The notes: a model not told the origin generated them from the sequence alone. 64,000 nt of DNA from Hymenobacter setariae (GCF_007713685.1 NZ_VMRJ01000001.1:1284129-1348128), one strand, 5' to 3'; positions 1-9,495 are shown, counted from the stretch's first letter. Translations and numbers: made by a program.

Positions 1-324
1 GGGCAGGTGCTCGATGCCAGTGTATTTCAGGCGTTTCGGCGCATCACGGGTAGCCGCTTTATCTGGCTGCGGGCTACGGGCTCTACGCTCATTTCGCAGC
101 TAGTCGACAGCTTTGTGGTGCTGTACGTGGCGTTTTATCTGTTCGGCAACTGGCCGCTGGCCCAAGTGCTCAGCGTGGCCACCTTCAACTACTGGTACAA
201 AGTGGCTGCTGCCGTGCTGCTGACGCCACTGCTGTACCTAGCACATTACCTCATTGACCGCTACCTAGGCCCCGCCGAAACAACCGAGCTGCAAGAAGAG
301 GCACTGGTCGATAAGAGCGTGTAA
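1..324 (+). CDS. yhhQ: Queuosine precursor transporter (YhhQ/VUT family), C-terminal part
   Basis: The 3' end of a gene that starts before the window: the frame is open from base 1, and the first in-window start (GTG at 7) falls inside a conserved stretch. The visible part has the family pattern WLRATGSTLISQLVDS, followed by two membrane segments (VDSFVVLYVAFYLFG and VAAAVLLTPLLYLAHYLI) and a polar tail. Known members are inner-membrane proteins that import queuosine precursors (preQ0/preQ1 or queuine) for tRNA wobble modification. About half of the protein is missing here only because of the window edge. Confidence 0.8.
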   Translation, partial: GQVLDASVFQAFRRITGSRFIWLRATGSTLISQLVDSFVVLYVAFYLFGNWPLAQVLSVATFNYWYKVAAAVLLTPLLYLAHYLIDRYLGPAETTELQEEALVDKSV

Positions 325-352
325 TTACTACTTTCTATTAAGCAAGAAGCTT

Positions 353-988
353 GTGCGTTTATTTTTACTTACAGGGTTATTATGCTGCGCATTATCAGCT
401 CAGGCACAGTATAATACTGGGCTATTTGGCTCTACTGCAGAGGAAGGCTCTTATATTTTAGTCGATAATATAAGGGTGCGCTACACGGGTAAATTAAAAA
501 TTTTCACGAAGGAGCTAGTAGTTAAAGAGAAAGGGAAAACTATCCATTGGCATCCTGATGAAGTGCATAGTATTCGCATTGGCGAGCGTCGCTATACTAC
601 AGCGCGAGGCTTTCGAACCAAAAGCGGTTTCGGGAGCCGAGTAGAGGAGAACAATGTATTTGTTGAACTGCTTGATAGCGGCAAGATTTCACTGATGCGC
701 TATGACTACAGCGTTGGGGCGCCTGGGTCATCTAGTCAGCTTACTGCCTACTTGCTAAAGGAAGCTGACCAGGATACCGCTGTCACTATTCCAGTGAGCG
801 TGTATACCGGGAAAGGCAAGCGTTTCCGAGACGCACTTGCTCCCTATGTTATGAAGCGTCCCGATTTGGTTAAGCTACTCGAAGACGGCAGCATTAGCAT
901 CGAGTCATTGCCCGCTCTCATTCATGCCCTGAATACTAATTCTCCTTTTATCCGACCAACGAGACCTGGCTCTACGCTTTCGGAGTAG
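353..988 (+). CDS. Secreted hypothetical protein, first of a tandem pair
   Basis: A 211-residue protein starting at GTG, with a signal peptide (MRLFLLTGLLCCALSAQAQ, probable cleavage after AQA). No family is recognised. It is clearly paralogous to the next gene: both share the blocks EGSYxL, a V-R-x-x-G-x-LK stretch, EVxSxRIGxxRYTTAxGF, VFVELLDSGxxSLxRY and a C-terminal RPDLxKLL...FxHALNTxxxF pattern, so the pair arose by duplication. This copy is visibly more AT-rich than its partner. Likely periplasmic or surface-exposed; function unknown. Confidence 0.7.
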   Translation: MRLFLLTGLLCCALSAQAQYNTGLFGSTAEEGSYILVDNIRVRYTGKLKIFTKELVVKEKGKTIHWHPDEVHSIRIGERRYTTARGFRTKSGFGSRVEENNVFVELLDSGKISLMRYDYSVGAPGSSSQLTAYLLKEADQDTAVTIPVSVYTGKGKRFRDALAPYVMKRPDLVKLLEDGSISIESLPALIHALNTNSPFIRPTRPGSTLSE

Positions 989-1063
989 ACCATTGCAAGG
1001 ATTGCTACAAGTAGGCTGGCAGCCCCTTGCGTATCTACAACCAAGGCACGCGCCTCAAGCTTT

Positions 1064-1681
1064 ATGCGCGCTTCTCTTTTTTTCGCTTTTTTCTTCAGTG
1101 CTAGGTTAGCTGCCCAGGCGCAGGTGAGCCTGAACCTGCGTGGCCCCGAAGGCGCAGAGGGCAGCTATGTGCTGTTTAACGACCCGCAGGTGCGCCACCC
1201 AGGTCTGCTCAAAGTATCGGCTAGGCAACTATTGGTGAAAGACCCCAACGGGCAGAAATTCACGTTGCGCCCTGGCGAGGTAACCAGCCTGCGCATAGGG
1301 CAGCAGCGCTACACCACGGCCCAGGGCTTTGAGGTGCGCAATGGCTTATTTAACCACCTAGAGGAGGACAAAGTATTTGTGGAGCTGCTCGACAGTGGGC
1401 GGGTATCGCTGCTGCGCTACACCTCACGCATCCGTACCGGGCAGCTTGGCACGGCCAGCGACTTCACCGCCTACCTAGTGCGCGAGGGCGCCCAGCCTAC
1501 CGCCACTACGCTTTACACCGACAAAGGCAGCTACCTCAAAAACTACCAGGAGCTCAATGCAGCGCTGCGCCCCTACGCCGCCGACCGGCCCGATTTATTG
1601 AAGCTGCTCGATGCCAACCGCGTGGGCCCAACCCAGCTCACCCGCTTTTTTCACGCACTCAATACCCACGCTGCTTTCTAA
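1064..1681 (+). CDS. Secreted hypothetical protein, second of a tandem pair
   Basis: A 205-residue paralogue of the preceding gene, in the same orientation and separated by 75 bases. It has an N-terminal signal peptide (FFAFFFSARLAAQAQ) and the shared blocks EGSYVL, EVTSLRIGQQRYTTAQGF and VFVELLDSGRVSLLRY. Its base composition is GC-rich like the bulk of the window, unlike the first copy. An ATG start just before the hydrophobic stretch is plausible. No domain of known function is recognised; probably exported. Confidence 0.75.
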   Translation: MRASLFFAFFFSARLAAQAQVSLNLRGPEGAEGSYVLFNDPQVRHPGLLKVSARQLLVKDPNGQKFTLRPGEVTSLRIGQQRYTTAQGFEVRNGLFNHLEEDKVFVELLDSGRVSLLRYTSRIRTGQLGTASDFTAYLVREGAQPTATTLYTDKGSYLKNYQELNAALRPYAADRPDLLKLLDANRVGPTQLTRFFHALNTHAAF

Positions 1682-1770
1682 CTTCGTGGCTTACTCGCAG
1701 CGGCCGGAGCGCGCGAGCCGGGGCTAGGCCCGCGGCGCAGCCACCCGGCCGGTTGCCCATACCAGGTTCC

Positions 1771-2745
1771 ATGTCCCGCATTCTTACCGGCATCCAGAGC
1801 ACCGGCCGCCCCCACCTAGGCAACTTGCTCGGTGCGATTTTGCCCGCTATCGAGCTGTCGAAAAACTCGGCCAACGACTCGCTGTACTTCATCGCTGACC
1901 TGCACTCGCTCACCACGGTGCGCGACCCTGCGCTGCTGCGCCAAAACACTTACGCCGTGGCAGCCGCCTGGCTGGCCTGCGGCTTCGACACGGAAAACAA
2001 CTTGTTTTACCGGCAGTCCGACGTGCCGCAGGTAACGGAGCTGACGTGGTATCTGTCGTGCTTCACGCCCTACCCCATGCTGGCCAATGCACACAGCTTC
2101 AAGGATAAGTCGGACCGGCTGTCGGACGTAAATGCGGGCCTCTTCACTTACCCCGTGCTGATGGCGGCCGACATCCTGCTCTACGATGCCGAAGTGGTGC
2201 CCGTAGGCAAAGACCAGGTGCAACACATCGAAATAGCCCGCGACATTGCCGCCGCCTTCAACAACCGCTACGGCGAAACGCTGGTGCTACCACAGGCGAA
2301 GGTCGATGAGCAGATAATGACCATTCCGGGCATCGACGGGCAGAAGATGAGCAAGAGCTACGGCAACATCATCGACATTTTTGCCCCCGAGAAGGAGCTG
2401 CTCAAGACCGTTAAAAGCATCATTTCGGACAGCACGCCTCTAGAAGAACCTAAGGACCACACCAAGGACATCACCTTCAAGCTGTACGCGCTGCTAGCCT
2501 CGCCCGAGCAAACGGCCGCTATGCGCGCCAACTACGAGGCTGGCGGCTACGGCTACGGCCACGCCAAAAAAGAACTGTACGAGCTTATTCTGAACCGCTT
2601 CGGCGAGGAACGGCGGCTATTTAATTACTATATGGAAAACCTGCCCGAGCTTGATGCCCGCCTAGCCGAAGGTGCTCGCAAGGCCCAGGCCTACGGCGCT
2701 GGCGTGCTAGCCAAGGTGCGCGAGAAAGTTGGGTACGGTGCATAG
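1771..2745 (+). CDS. trpS: Tryptophanyl-tRNA synthetase
   Basis: A class I aminoacyl-tRNA synthetase of 324 residues that charges tRNA-Trp. The N-terminus MSRILTGIQSTGRPHLGN carries the HIGH-type signature (here HLGN), and KMSKSYGN is the KMSKS loop. The conserved DLHSLT and GKDQVQHIEIARDIA stretches of the Rossmann core are present. Length fits bacterial TrpS. The ATG at 1771 is chosen over an upstream TTG at 1753, because the family protein begins right at the RILTG strand. It converges with the next minus-strand gene, and an inverted repeat lies between them. Confidence 0.95.
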   Translation: MSRILTGIQSTGRPHLGNLLGAILPAIELSKNSANDSLYFIADLHSLTTVRDPALLRQNTYAVAAAWLACGFDTENNLFYRQSDVPQVTELTWYLSCFTPYPMLANAHSFKDKSDRLSDVNAGLFTYPVLMAADILLYDAEVVPVGKDQVQHIEIARDIAAAFNNRYGETLVLPQAKVDEQIMTIPGIDGQKMSKSYGNIIDIFAPEKELLKTVKSIISDSTPLEEPKDHTKDITFKLYALLASPEQTAAMRANYEAGGYGYGHAKKELYELILNRFGEERRLFNYYMENLPELDARLAEGARKAQAYGAGVLAKVREKVGYGA

Positions 2746-2830
2746 CTAATAGTGCTTAGTGCATAGTTATTAGTACTTAGGTAAATGGAAGACCTAGGAA
2801 CTAACAACTATGCACTAACAACTAAGCACT
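2741..2830. terminator. Large AT-rich inverted repeat between convergent genes
   Basis: The arms read AGTGCTTAGTGCATAGTTAT on the left and, reverse-complemented on the right, a matching AGTGCTTAG...TGCATAGTTGTTAGT. The octamer GTGCATAG occurs twice in the left arm. It sits exactly between the trpS stop and the stop of the convergent gene, so a bidirectional terminator is the simplest reading, although it lacks a GC-rich core. Confidence 0.5.
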
Positions 2831-2833
2831 ACC

Positions 2834-3622
2834 CTAATACCGCTGCTCGTGCGAGAAGCTGAAGCCGACTTTGCTAGCGCGACTCACTTGCTGGTTTTCG
2901 AGCTTTTGCTTGACGGTAATCTTCTGAATATCATCCATGGGCGGCGCGATGAGGTCGTTGTTGACGGCCGCAATCATGGCGCTCTCCACGAAGAGGCGCA
3001 TGGCATCGGCCGTCACGGGGTTCGAGCTCATGTCGTGGTCAGGCAGTTCGAGCTCCTGCACACCCTCCAGAAAATAATGGCTGTCGATGTTGACCAGCAG
3101 GCGGCCCACCAGGTAGCCGGGGTCGTTCATGCGCTGGTATTTGATACTATCGGCCATGAAGTTGTAGGCCATAATGTGTCCAAAAAAGCGCCGCCGAAAA
3201 TCGGCCTCCACGTAGGGCGTAGTCATGGGCCCGAAGTTGTCGGGAAAAGTGACAATGTTGGAGTGCATCACGAACACCAGTAAATCGCCGGAAAAGCGGA
3301 TGTGAAACTCCATGCCATTGACCGGATAGTACTCGATGCGAACGCTAGGGTCGAGAGTGGTCGTGATTTTGTGAGTCAGCTCCAGACACAGCTCTTGTGA
3401 GGCTTGACGCAGCACATCAAAGGCTGCCTGCGTGGCCCGGAAAATGGCCTGCTTGGCGCTGGATTTGCCGCTTAGGCCCTGGGCGATGAGGTCGAGGCGG
3501 TCGGCGGGCGGCGTGTCGTCTTCGGTAGGAGCCGGCGCGGGAGCGGCTTTTTTGCGCGGCTTGCGGCTGGCCTTAGCGGCAGCCGGCGAGGCAGGGGTAG
3601 CGGATGAGGCGGTAGTAGCCAT
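2834..3622 (-). CDS. Conserved hypothetical protein with a Lys/Ala/Pro-rich tail at the N-terminus
   Basis: About 262 residues. The first ~45 residues are low-complexity Ala/Pro/Lys/Arg (KASRKPRKKAAPAPAP), followed by a folded-looking domain of ~210 residues with patterns such as RIEYYPVNGMEFHIRFSG, HIMAYNFMADSIKYQRMNDP and LVNIDSHYFLEGVQELELPD. No signal peptide and no membrane segment. I do not recognise the family. The basic tail could bind nucleic acid, but that is only a guess. The ATG at 3622 is preferred over the TTG six bases upstream. Confidence 0.7.
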   Translation of the reverse strand: MATTASSATPASPAAAKASRKPRKKAAPAPAPTEDDTPPADRLDLIAQGLSGKSSAKQAIFRATQAAFDVLRQASQELCLELTHKITTTLDPSVRIEYYPVNGMEFHIRFSGDLLVFVMHSNIVTFPDNFGPMTTPYVEADFRRRFFGHIMAYNFMADSIKYQRMNDPGYLVGRLLVNIDSHYFLEGVQELELPDHDMSSNPVTADAMRLFVESAMIAAVNNDLIAPPMDDIQKITVKQKLENQQVSRASKVGFSFSHEQRY

Positions 3623-3752
3623 AAGCAAACGGTATAAAGAATAACTGGATAGTAATGGTAGCGCAACTTACGCACCAGAACGGTTTTATCCTATTTCTCT
3701 TTATCGCATTTTCACTCCTAGGCAAGCCACCTAGGGCACCTACCCCCTTCCG

Positions 3753-6257
3753 CTAGCGCGGGAAATACACAAAAAACGTAGAACCACGACCCAGCTGGCT
3801 CTCTACTTCGATGCGGCCGCCGGCGTTCTCAACTATCTTCTTTACCATATAGAGGCCGATGCCCGAGCCCTCGACGTGGGTGTGGTAGCGCTGAAACATG
3901 GTGAACAACTCGTGGTCGCGCGCGAGGTCGAGACCTAGGCCATTGTCCTGCACCTCTAGCACCAGGTGGTGCCCCTGGGTTCGACTGAGTAGGCGCACCT
4001 GCGGCACGCGGTCGGGGTGGCGGTACTTAAGGGCGTTGCTGAGCAGGTTGTACACCACCGAGCGCAGATTTTTTTCGGAGAATGTGAGCGTTATAAAGGC
4101 AGGTACCTCAATCATCAGCTGCGCATTCGTTTCCTTGATGAGGGGCGCTAAGTCAAGCCGCACGTTTTGAATAACCTCGGCCAAGCGCACCGAGGCAGCA
4201 CCTTGGCCATGTTCCTTTTGCAGCTTCGACACCTCGGTAAGGTGCTCGATGGTACGCTTAAAGCGGTCTACCGAATCTTGCATCAACCCCAGGATGTAGG
4301 CTACTTCGCTGGTTTGGCCGGCTGGCAACTCACTTTGCAGGGCTTGCAGCAGCCCCTCAATATTCGTAATAGGCGCTTTAAGGTCGTGCGAAGCTGTATA
4401 GATAAAATTGTCTAGGTCGACGTTGGTGCGCGTGAGTTGGAGGTTGGTAGCGCCCAGCTCTTCATTGGCCGATTGCAGCTCCTCGTTCATTACGGCTAGC
4501 TCCTCGTTGAACTCCTGCTCGCGCTGGCGCGCACGCAGCTGGGCGCTGACATTGGTCAACACCAGAATGAGTCCCGCTACTTCACTCTGCTCGTTGCGCA
4601 GGGGGTAGATGCTAAGGTTGACGTAGCTGGTTTCGAGTTGGCCAAAGCGCCAAAGACGAGTTTCTACTTCTTGGGCTACGTAGGGCTGCCCACTGCGGCG
4701 CACTTCGGCCAGCAAGCCCTCGAAGCCTTGTTGGCGCAGCTCGGGCAGAACTTCAAAGAAAGGCTTATGAAGCAAGTCTTCGGCGGACCGCCCCCACATG
4801 TCGATAATGAACGGGTTGGCAACTTGTATCTGGTAATCTGGCCCTTGCAAAATACTAATCGCTACGGGCGCCTGCTCAAACACGGCGCGCAGCTGCTGGT
4901 AGGCCACGCGCTGCCGCCGCGTGAGCACCCGCTCGGTTACCTCAAACGCAAACAGAAAAACACCCTCGGGCACAGTGGTGCCGTAGGCCTCGTAAGTAAA
5001 ATCGAGATACGCCAGCCGCTCGCCGCCCTCCTCGGTGGACAAGAGTAGCGGCCGCTCGCTACCCACGGAGGTTTTGCCGGTGGTGTACACCTGATGCAGC
5101 AAGCTACCTAGGCCCTGGTCATAGGCATTTGGCAGGGCCGCTGCAAAGGCGCGGCCGAGCAGCGGCACGCCACCAAAAAACTGCTGGAACGCCGGGTTGG
5201 CGTAAGTAATAATGTGCTGCGGACCGTGCAGCAACGCGATAAGGGCGGGAGTCTTGGCAAACACTTGGGCCAAGCGCTCGCGCTCGGTAGCCAGCTGCCG
5301 CTCGGCTTCGGTCAGCTCGGTGTTGGTTTGCAGCAGTTCTTCATTGGCCGCGTGCAGCTCTTCGTTGGTGGCACTGAGTTCTTCGTTGAGTGCCTGCACC
5401 CGCTCGCGGTCTAGCACCTGCGCCGTTACGTCGGTAGCAATATCGAGTACCCCGAGCAGGTTGCCCGCCGCGTCGTAAAGGGGCTGATATACGAAGTTGA
5501 AGAAGCGCGTGGTGAGTTGCCCGTGCCGGCGCAGCTGCGCTGGTACTGTATCGCCCACAAACGGCTCGCCCGTGCGGGCCACATCGGCAATGAGCTCGAC
5601 AAAACCCTGGCCCCGCAGCTCGGGCACGGCTTCTAGCAAGGGGCGCTGCAGCATCTGCTCGGCCGGGTACCCCCACATGGCGCACAGCTGCTCGTTGGCC
5701 ATAGCCACTATCTGGTCGGGTCCCTGAAACAAGCCAATGGCCACCGGCGCCTGAGCCAGTAGAGCTTGCAGCAGATTGCGCTCGCGCTCGGCGGCTAGGC
5801 GGGCCTGCTGCTCGCGGGCCTGGCTTAGGCGCAGGGCATCTTCTACTGCGGGGCGTGCTTCGTCGGTGGCCGTCGCAGTGAAGTTGACCAGTAGTTCCTC
5901 ACCTACCCGCTGGGCCGCCACCTGGCACTGGCGGTCGTAGCCGCCCGTGTGGTAGACTACTTCAAAATGTGTTATCTGCCCGGTGCTAAATGCAGCTTGG
6001 TGAAACGCTAACCCACCGTTTTCGAGGCTGCGTGGAAAGTGCTGCCGATAGGTGGTGCCCGCCGGACGGGCCGGTAGCTGCAACAGCAACTGCGCCGCCG
6101 GATTGAGATATATAAACTCAAAGTCTACCAACTCCCCATTAGCTGCCTGCACCGGTTTATAAAGCACTACGCTTACCGGTGATAGCTCCAATACGGCTTG
6201 GAGTAAATCGGCAGGAGCGGCAAAATCAACAGCTGGTGGGGCCGGAGTGGCAGACAT
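3753..6257 (-). CDS. Multi-PAS sensor histidine kinase
   Basis: An 834-residue cytosolic hybrid of about four PAS domains (the first near residues 15-120, others near 160-290, 330-440 and 450-580), a HisKA dimerisation domain and a HATPase_c domain. The phosphoacceptor lies in FIYTASHDLKAPITN (His around 624). The ATP-binding boxes are NLLSNALKYRH, DNGLGL and GSGIGLYMVKKIVE. Coiled-coil linkers built from repeated ELxxxNEEL units separate the PAS domains. There is no membrane segment and no receiver domain, so a soluble ligand, light or redox state may be sensed. No partner response regulator is adjacent. Confidence 0.9.
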   Translation of the reverse strand: MSATPAPPAVDFAAPADLLQAVLELSPVSVVLYKPVQAANGELVDFEFIYLNPAAQLLLQLPARPAGTTYRQHFPRSLENGGLAFHQAAFSTGQITHFEVVYHTGGYDRQCQVAAQRVGEELLVNFTATATDEARPAVEDALRLSQAREQQARLAAERERNLLQALLAQAPVAIGLFQGPDQIVAMANEQLCAMWGYPAEQMLQRPLLEAVPELRGQGFVELIADVARTGEPFVGDTVPAQLRRHGQLTTRFFNFVYQPLYDAAGNLLGVLDIATDVTAQVLDRERVQALNEELSATNEELHAANEELLQTNTELTEAERQLATERERLAQVFAKTPALIALLHGPQHIITYANPAFQQFFGGVPLLGRAFAAALPNAYDQGLGSLLHQVYTTGKTSVGSERPLLLSTEEGGERLAYLDFTYEAYGTTVPEGVFLFAFEVTERVLTRRQRVAYQQLRAVFEQAPVAISILQGPDYQIQVANPFIIDMWGRSAEDLLHKPFFEVLPELRQQGFEGLLAEVRRSGQPYVAQEVETRLWRFGQLETSYVNLSIYPLRNEQSEVAGLILVLTNVSAQLRARQREQEFNEELAVMNEELQSANEELGATNLQLTRTNVDLDNFIYTASHDLKAPITNIEGLLQALQSELPAGQTSEVAYILGLMQDSVDRFKRTIEHLTEVSKLQKEHGQGAASVRLAEVIQNVRLDLAPLIKETNAQLMIEVPAFITLTFSEKNLRSVVYNLLSNALKYRHPDRVPQVRLLSRTQGHHLVLEVQDNGLGLDLARDHELFTMFQRYHTHVEGSGIGLYMVKKIVENAGGRIEVESQLGRGSTFFVYFPR

Positions 6258-6375
6258 AGCAGAAGTGGGTAGAGCGTTGCTAAGTTAGGGCTTTAGCCTG
6301 ACCGCACTAGTAACATTTCATTAAGGCCTGTAGCCTATGGCTTACTACGCAAGTATTTACAGCATTCGAGCCAGC

Positions 6376-8127
6376 CTACCATACTCGGCTATCCTCGCCT
6401 TCTAGCGCCTGCTTGAGGCCATTGACAGCGCAGATAAAAGAGGAGTGCACGAAAGTCTGCGGGAAGTTGCCCAGCATCTGCTCACCGTCGTCGAGGCCAG
6501 CTTCTTCTGCAAAGAACCCTAGGTCGTTTTGGTAGCGCAATACGGCCTCGATAATGCTGCGCGCCCGGCCCAGGTCGCCAGCCACGGTGTAGTAATGGGC
6601 CATCCAGCAGGTGCCGGCCAAAAAGGCGCCCTCCTTGTGCGAGTCAAACTCTTCGAGCCGGCGCCAGTACAGGTTTTCGCGGCACCAGTGCTGCTCCAAC
6701 TCCCTGATGGTAGCCAGCATCTCGGGGCTATCGGGCGCGCAGTAGGTCCAGAGCGAGAATTGCGCGGCCGTAATGTCCACCTCCTGCGAACCTGCATATA
6801 CTGCAAATGCCCCAGTGCGCGTGAGGCAGTGCTCGGCCACAAACTGCCGGATGGCAGCCCCAGCCGCTTGCCAGCGCTGCGCCTGCTCGGGCGTGTCGGC
6901 GTAGGCCGCCATAAACTCGAGGCCGCGGGCGGCGAGCACTTTCGATGAAGTATAAGCCTTGGTAGTGCCTTCCTCCCAGATGCCGTTATCGTCGTGCTGC
7001 CAGTTTTCGGCTAGGAAGTCGGCCACCTTTACCACGGTTTCCCACTGCTCTTTGCGGCCAAAGCGGTCGTAAAGCAGCTTGGCCGTTAGCAGCACGTTGG
7101 CGTCGGCATCGAGCTGGAGCTGGTCGTAGGCAGTGTTGCCAATCTGCACCGGCTGGCTGCCCTGGTAGCCGGCCAGGGCCAGTTTGCGAGCGCCGGTAAT
7201 CAGCGTTTTATCGACGGCATAAAATGGCGATAGGCACGTTTGGTGATTTTCGCGCAAAGCGCTAGCCACGAAGCCTAGGAAGCTCTCTTCTGGCTTGCCG
7301 ACCTCATCGAGCTGCAGTAAGGCGCTGACGATGAGCCCCACGTCGCGCATCCACACGTAGCGGTAGTCGTAGTTGCGAGCGCCGCCCAGCACCTCGGGCA
7401 GCGAGGTAGTAGCAGCCGCCACAATGCCGCCCGTGGCTGCATAGGTGAGTTGCTGCACGGCTCGCATCGAATCCTGCACCTGCCGCTCGTAGGGGCCTTC
7501 GTAGTGCAGCAGGCTGGCCACCTTGCGCCAGGCTGCTAGCGTGTGGTCGAGCGCCTGGTCTAGGCGCTCGGCGCTGAGGTTGGGCACGGCGTCTGCCGTA
7601 TCGGTAAGTACGGCCCAGCCTGCTTCCCCGGCCGGCACGGTTATTTGCCAGGTATCGGCTACGGCGCGGGCGGGGTGCGAGGTACGTAGCCACAGCCCTA
7701 GGTCAGGAAAATGCACCGTGGTGCCCTCGGCCGACACCTCGCCTAGAGTAGCTTGCAGCCCATAGTCGGGCCGCAGGCGCAACGTGTGCGTGAGGGCCTC
7801 GCTGGCGGGCGAAAAGGTGCGGCACAGGCCCGTGAAGTCATCTTCTAGCGGTAGCCAGTCGGTGAGGGTAAAGGGCTGGCCGGCCACCGTGTACTCGCTC
7901 ACCAGCACGCTGCTGCGCTCTAGGTAGGCGCGGCGCACAAACTGCTTGCTGGGTGCCTCTACGGCCCAGTAGCCGCCCTGCTCGGCATCGAGCAGCAGCG
8001 CCAACACAGCCGCGCTGTCAAAACGCTCGGGGCAATACCAGCACAGCGTGCCCTGCTGGTCGAGCAAAGCACACGTGCGGCGGTCGCTGACCACGGCCAA
8101 CTCCTGGATGCGGGGCTGGCGCGGCAT
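6376..8127 (-). CDS. Glycoside hydrolase family 15 protein (glucoamylase/trehalase-like)
   Basis: A 583-residue protein with the GH15 layout: an N-terminal beta-sandwich (RIQELAVVSDRRTCALLD, CWYCPERFDSAAVLALLLD) and an (alpha/alpha)6 catalytic barrel. DNGIWEEG near residue 385 carries the general-acid Glu. The C-terminal DDGEQMLGNFPQTFVHSSF near residue 550 carries the general base. RNYDYRYVWMRD is also typical. Bacterial members hydrolyse alpha-glucosidic bonds or trehalose; the substrate cannot be told from sequence. No signal peptide, so cytosolic. Its ATG shares one base with the stop of the upstream SDR gene (TAATG), so the two are translationally coupled. Confidence 0.9.
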   Translation of the reverse strand: MPRQPRIQELAVVSDRRTCALLDQQGTLCWYCPERFDSAAVLALLLDAEQGGYWAVEAPSKQFVRRAYLERSSVLVSEYTVAGQPFTLTDWLPLEDDFTGLCRTFSPASEALTHTLRLRPDYGLQATLGEVSAEGTTVHFPDLGLWLRTSHPARAVADTWQITVPAGEAGWAVLTDTADAVPNLSAERLDQALDHTLAAWRKVASLLHYEGPYERQVQDSMRAVQQLTYAATGGIVAAATTSLPEVLGGARNYDYRYVWMRDVGLIVSALLQLDEVGKPEESFLGFVASALRENHQTCLSPFYAVDKTLITGARKLALAGYQGSQPVQIGNTAYDQLQLDADANVLLTAKLLYDRFGRKEQWETVVKVADFLAENWQHDDNGIWEEGTTKAYTSSKVLAARGLEFMAAYADTPEQAQRWQAAGAAIRQFVAEHCLTRTGAFAVYAGSQEVDITAAQFSLWTYCAPDSPEMLATIRELEQHWCRENLYWRRLEEFDSHKEGAFLAGTCWMAHYYTVAGDLGRARSIIEAVLRYQNDLGFFAEEAGLDDGEQMLGNFPQTFVHSSFICAVNGLKQALEGEDSRVW

Positions 8128-8903
8128 TAGGCTCCCTGCGCTACCATGCGCATAAAGCCGCCATCCATGACATAGGTCGAGCCCGTGACGTAGTCCGAGT
8201 CGGCCGAGGCCAAGAACAGGGCCAGCTTGGCAATTTCGGCGGGCTGGCCAGCGCGCTTCATCGGGATTTTCTCTTCGCCCTGCTTGCGGTATGCCGGGTC
8301 GTCGAGGGCTTTTTGGTTCATAGGTGTGAGTATCATGCCCGGCGCCAAGTTATTGACGTTAATGCCGTCTTCGGCCAGTTCCAGGGCCAGCGTGCGCGTG
8401 AGGTTGCGCAGGCCACCCTTAGCGGCGCAATAGTCGGCAGTGCCCGGCGACACTACCTCTTCGTGAATCGAGGTCACGTTGATAATCTTGCCTTTGCCAC
8501 CCTGCTGCTTGCGATGCTGGGCAAACAGCCGCGCCAGATAAAACGGCCCAAACAAGTCGGTGCGGATGGTGTGCTCAAACTCGGCGGGCGTCATCTCGAC
8601 TACGGGCTTGTGGGCACCACTCACGCCGGCATTATTAACCAAGATATCGACTGTCCCAAATTCAAGCACTGCCCGCTTGAAAAGCTGTTCGGCTTGCTGG
8701 GCATCGCTCACGTCGGCCTGCACTACTAGGGCACGCTGGCCAGCGGCCTCTACGGCCTGCCGAGTGGTTTCGGCCCCCTGCTGGTCGGTGTGATACACGA
8801 TAACCACATTAGCCCCTTCTTGGGCAAACTGGATGGCGGTGGCTTGCCCGATACCCGAATCGGACCCCGTTACGAGGGCTGTTTTAGCTGTCAGCTTCGA
8901 CAT
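8127..8903 (-). CDS. SDR-family oxidoreductase (glucose 1-dehydrogenase-like)
   Basis: A short-chain dehydrogenase/reductase of about 258 residues. It has the NAD(P)-binding motif TGSDSGIG, the NNAG structural motif, the Ser of NVTSIHEE and the catalytic YxxxK in DYCAAKGG. The end YVTGSTYVMDGGFM matches classical SDRs. It is most like glucose dehydrogenase-type members, but the substrate is unknown. The ATG at 8903 (MSKLTAKTALVTG) is preferred; in-frame ATGs at 8915 and further upstream would add a tail. It overlaps the GH15 start by one base, suggesting one two-gene operon in sugar metabolism. Confidence 0.88.
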   Translation of the reverse strand: MSKLTAKTALVTGSDSGIGQATAIQFAQEGANVVIVYHTDQQGAETTRQAVEAAGQRALVVQADVSDAQQAEQLFKRAVLEFGTVDILVNNAGVSGAHKPVVEMTPAEFEHTIRTDLFGPFYLARLFAQHRKQQGGKGKIINVTSIHEEVVSPGTADYCAAKGGLRNLTRTLALELAEDGINVNNLAPGMILTPMNQKALDDPAYRKQGEEKIPMKRAGQPAEIAKLALFLASADSDYVTGSTYVMDGGFMRMVAQGA

Positions 8904-9054
8904 AGGATGTTGCATGAATACCATAGCTGCGCCCACCTAGGCGCAACCCACTGGGGGCTGGCCAGGCTAGGCGACTTGCTGGGTGCTCCAGCAGCTAGGT
9001 GTTGGCAAACGCTACGGCGCGCAGAAAGTTGGCCCTAGGGCCCGGCACTCGGCC

Positions 9055-9495
9055 TTAGTCGGCCACGGGCGGCGACACTGCTCGGGCCTGCTGAATGGCC
9101 GCCTCTAGCGTATCGTGCCGCGTGAGGCCGAGCGCCGAATCGGTGGCCAGCTGCACTAGGGCCGCTAGCAGTTGCCCGGCAATAGATTCTTCATTGGCAT
9201 CGGCCTCGACGAAGCGCAGGTGGCGTAGCCCAGCCGCGTGCGCCCGCGGGTGCCAGTCGTGGGCCATCCAGTGATGGGCGCCGGGGTGCAGGGTGCTCAG
9301 CTGGCGCAAGTCTACTATCCAGTGGGCCACGGCCTCGGGGTGGCGGTGGCCAGTGTACATCTGCAGGCCATGGTTGAGCAGCAGTTGGTATTGGTCGAGG
9401 CTAACATTGCCTTGTAGGCGCATCATGAGGCCAGGAATTTCGGGCGCCCACAGCGCCGAACCAGCAGTAGTCGTGAAAAGACGAGATTGCAGCAT
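9055..9495 (-). CDS. Hypothetical protein, possibly STAS/SEC14-like
   Basis: A 146-residue soluble protein without signal peptide or membrane segment. The pattern MMRLQGNVSLDQYQLLLNHGL, then HWIVDLRQLSTL and a C-terminal alternating helix/strand region, resembles the small STAS-like single-domain proteins common in Cytophagales. That link is from the general pattern only and is weak. It lies alone between the SDR/GH15 pair and the glycan locus. Confidence 0.6.
   Translation of the reverse strand: MLQSRLFTTTAGSALWAPEIPGLMMRLQGNVSLDQYQLLLNHGLQMYTGHRHPEAVAHWIVDLRQLSTLHPGAHHWMAHDWHPRAHAAGLRHLRFVEADANEESIAGQLLAALVQLATDSALGLTRHDTLEAAIQQARAVSPPVAD

Noticed and set aside
988..1063. Coding-like piece (LRIYNQGTRLKLYARF) between the tandem secreted genes
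   Set aside because: Too short to separate from chance; it might be a remnant of a third copy, but no block common to the two genes is present.
8313..8729. 138-codon plus-strand frame inside the SDR gene
   Set aside because: It is the antisense of a gene with full SDR motifs; the composition is that of a mirror frame.
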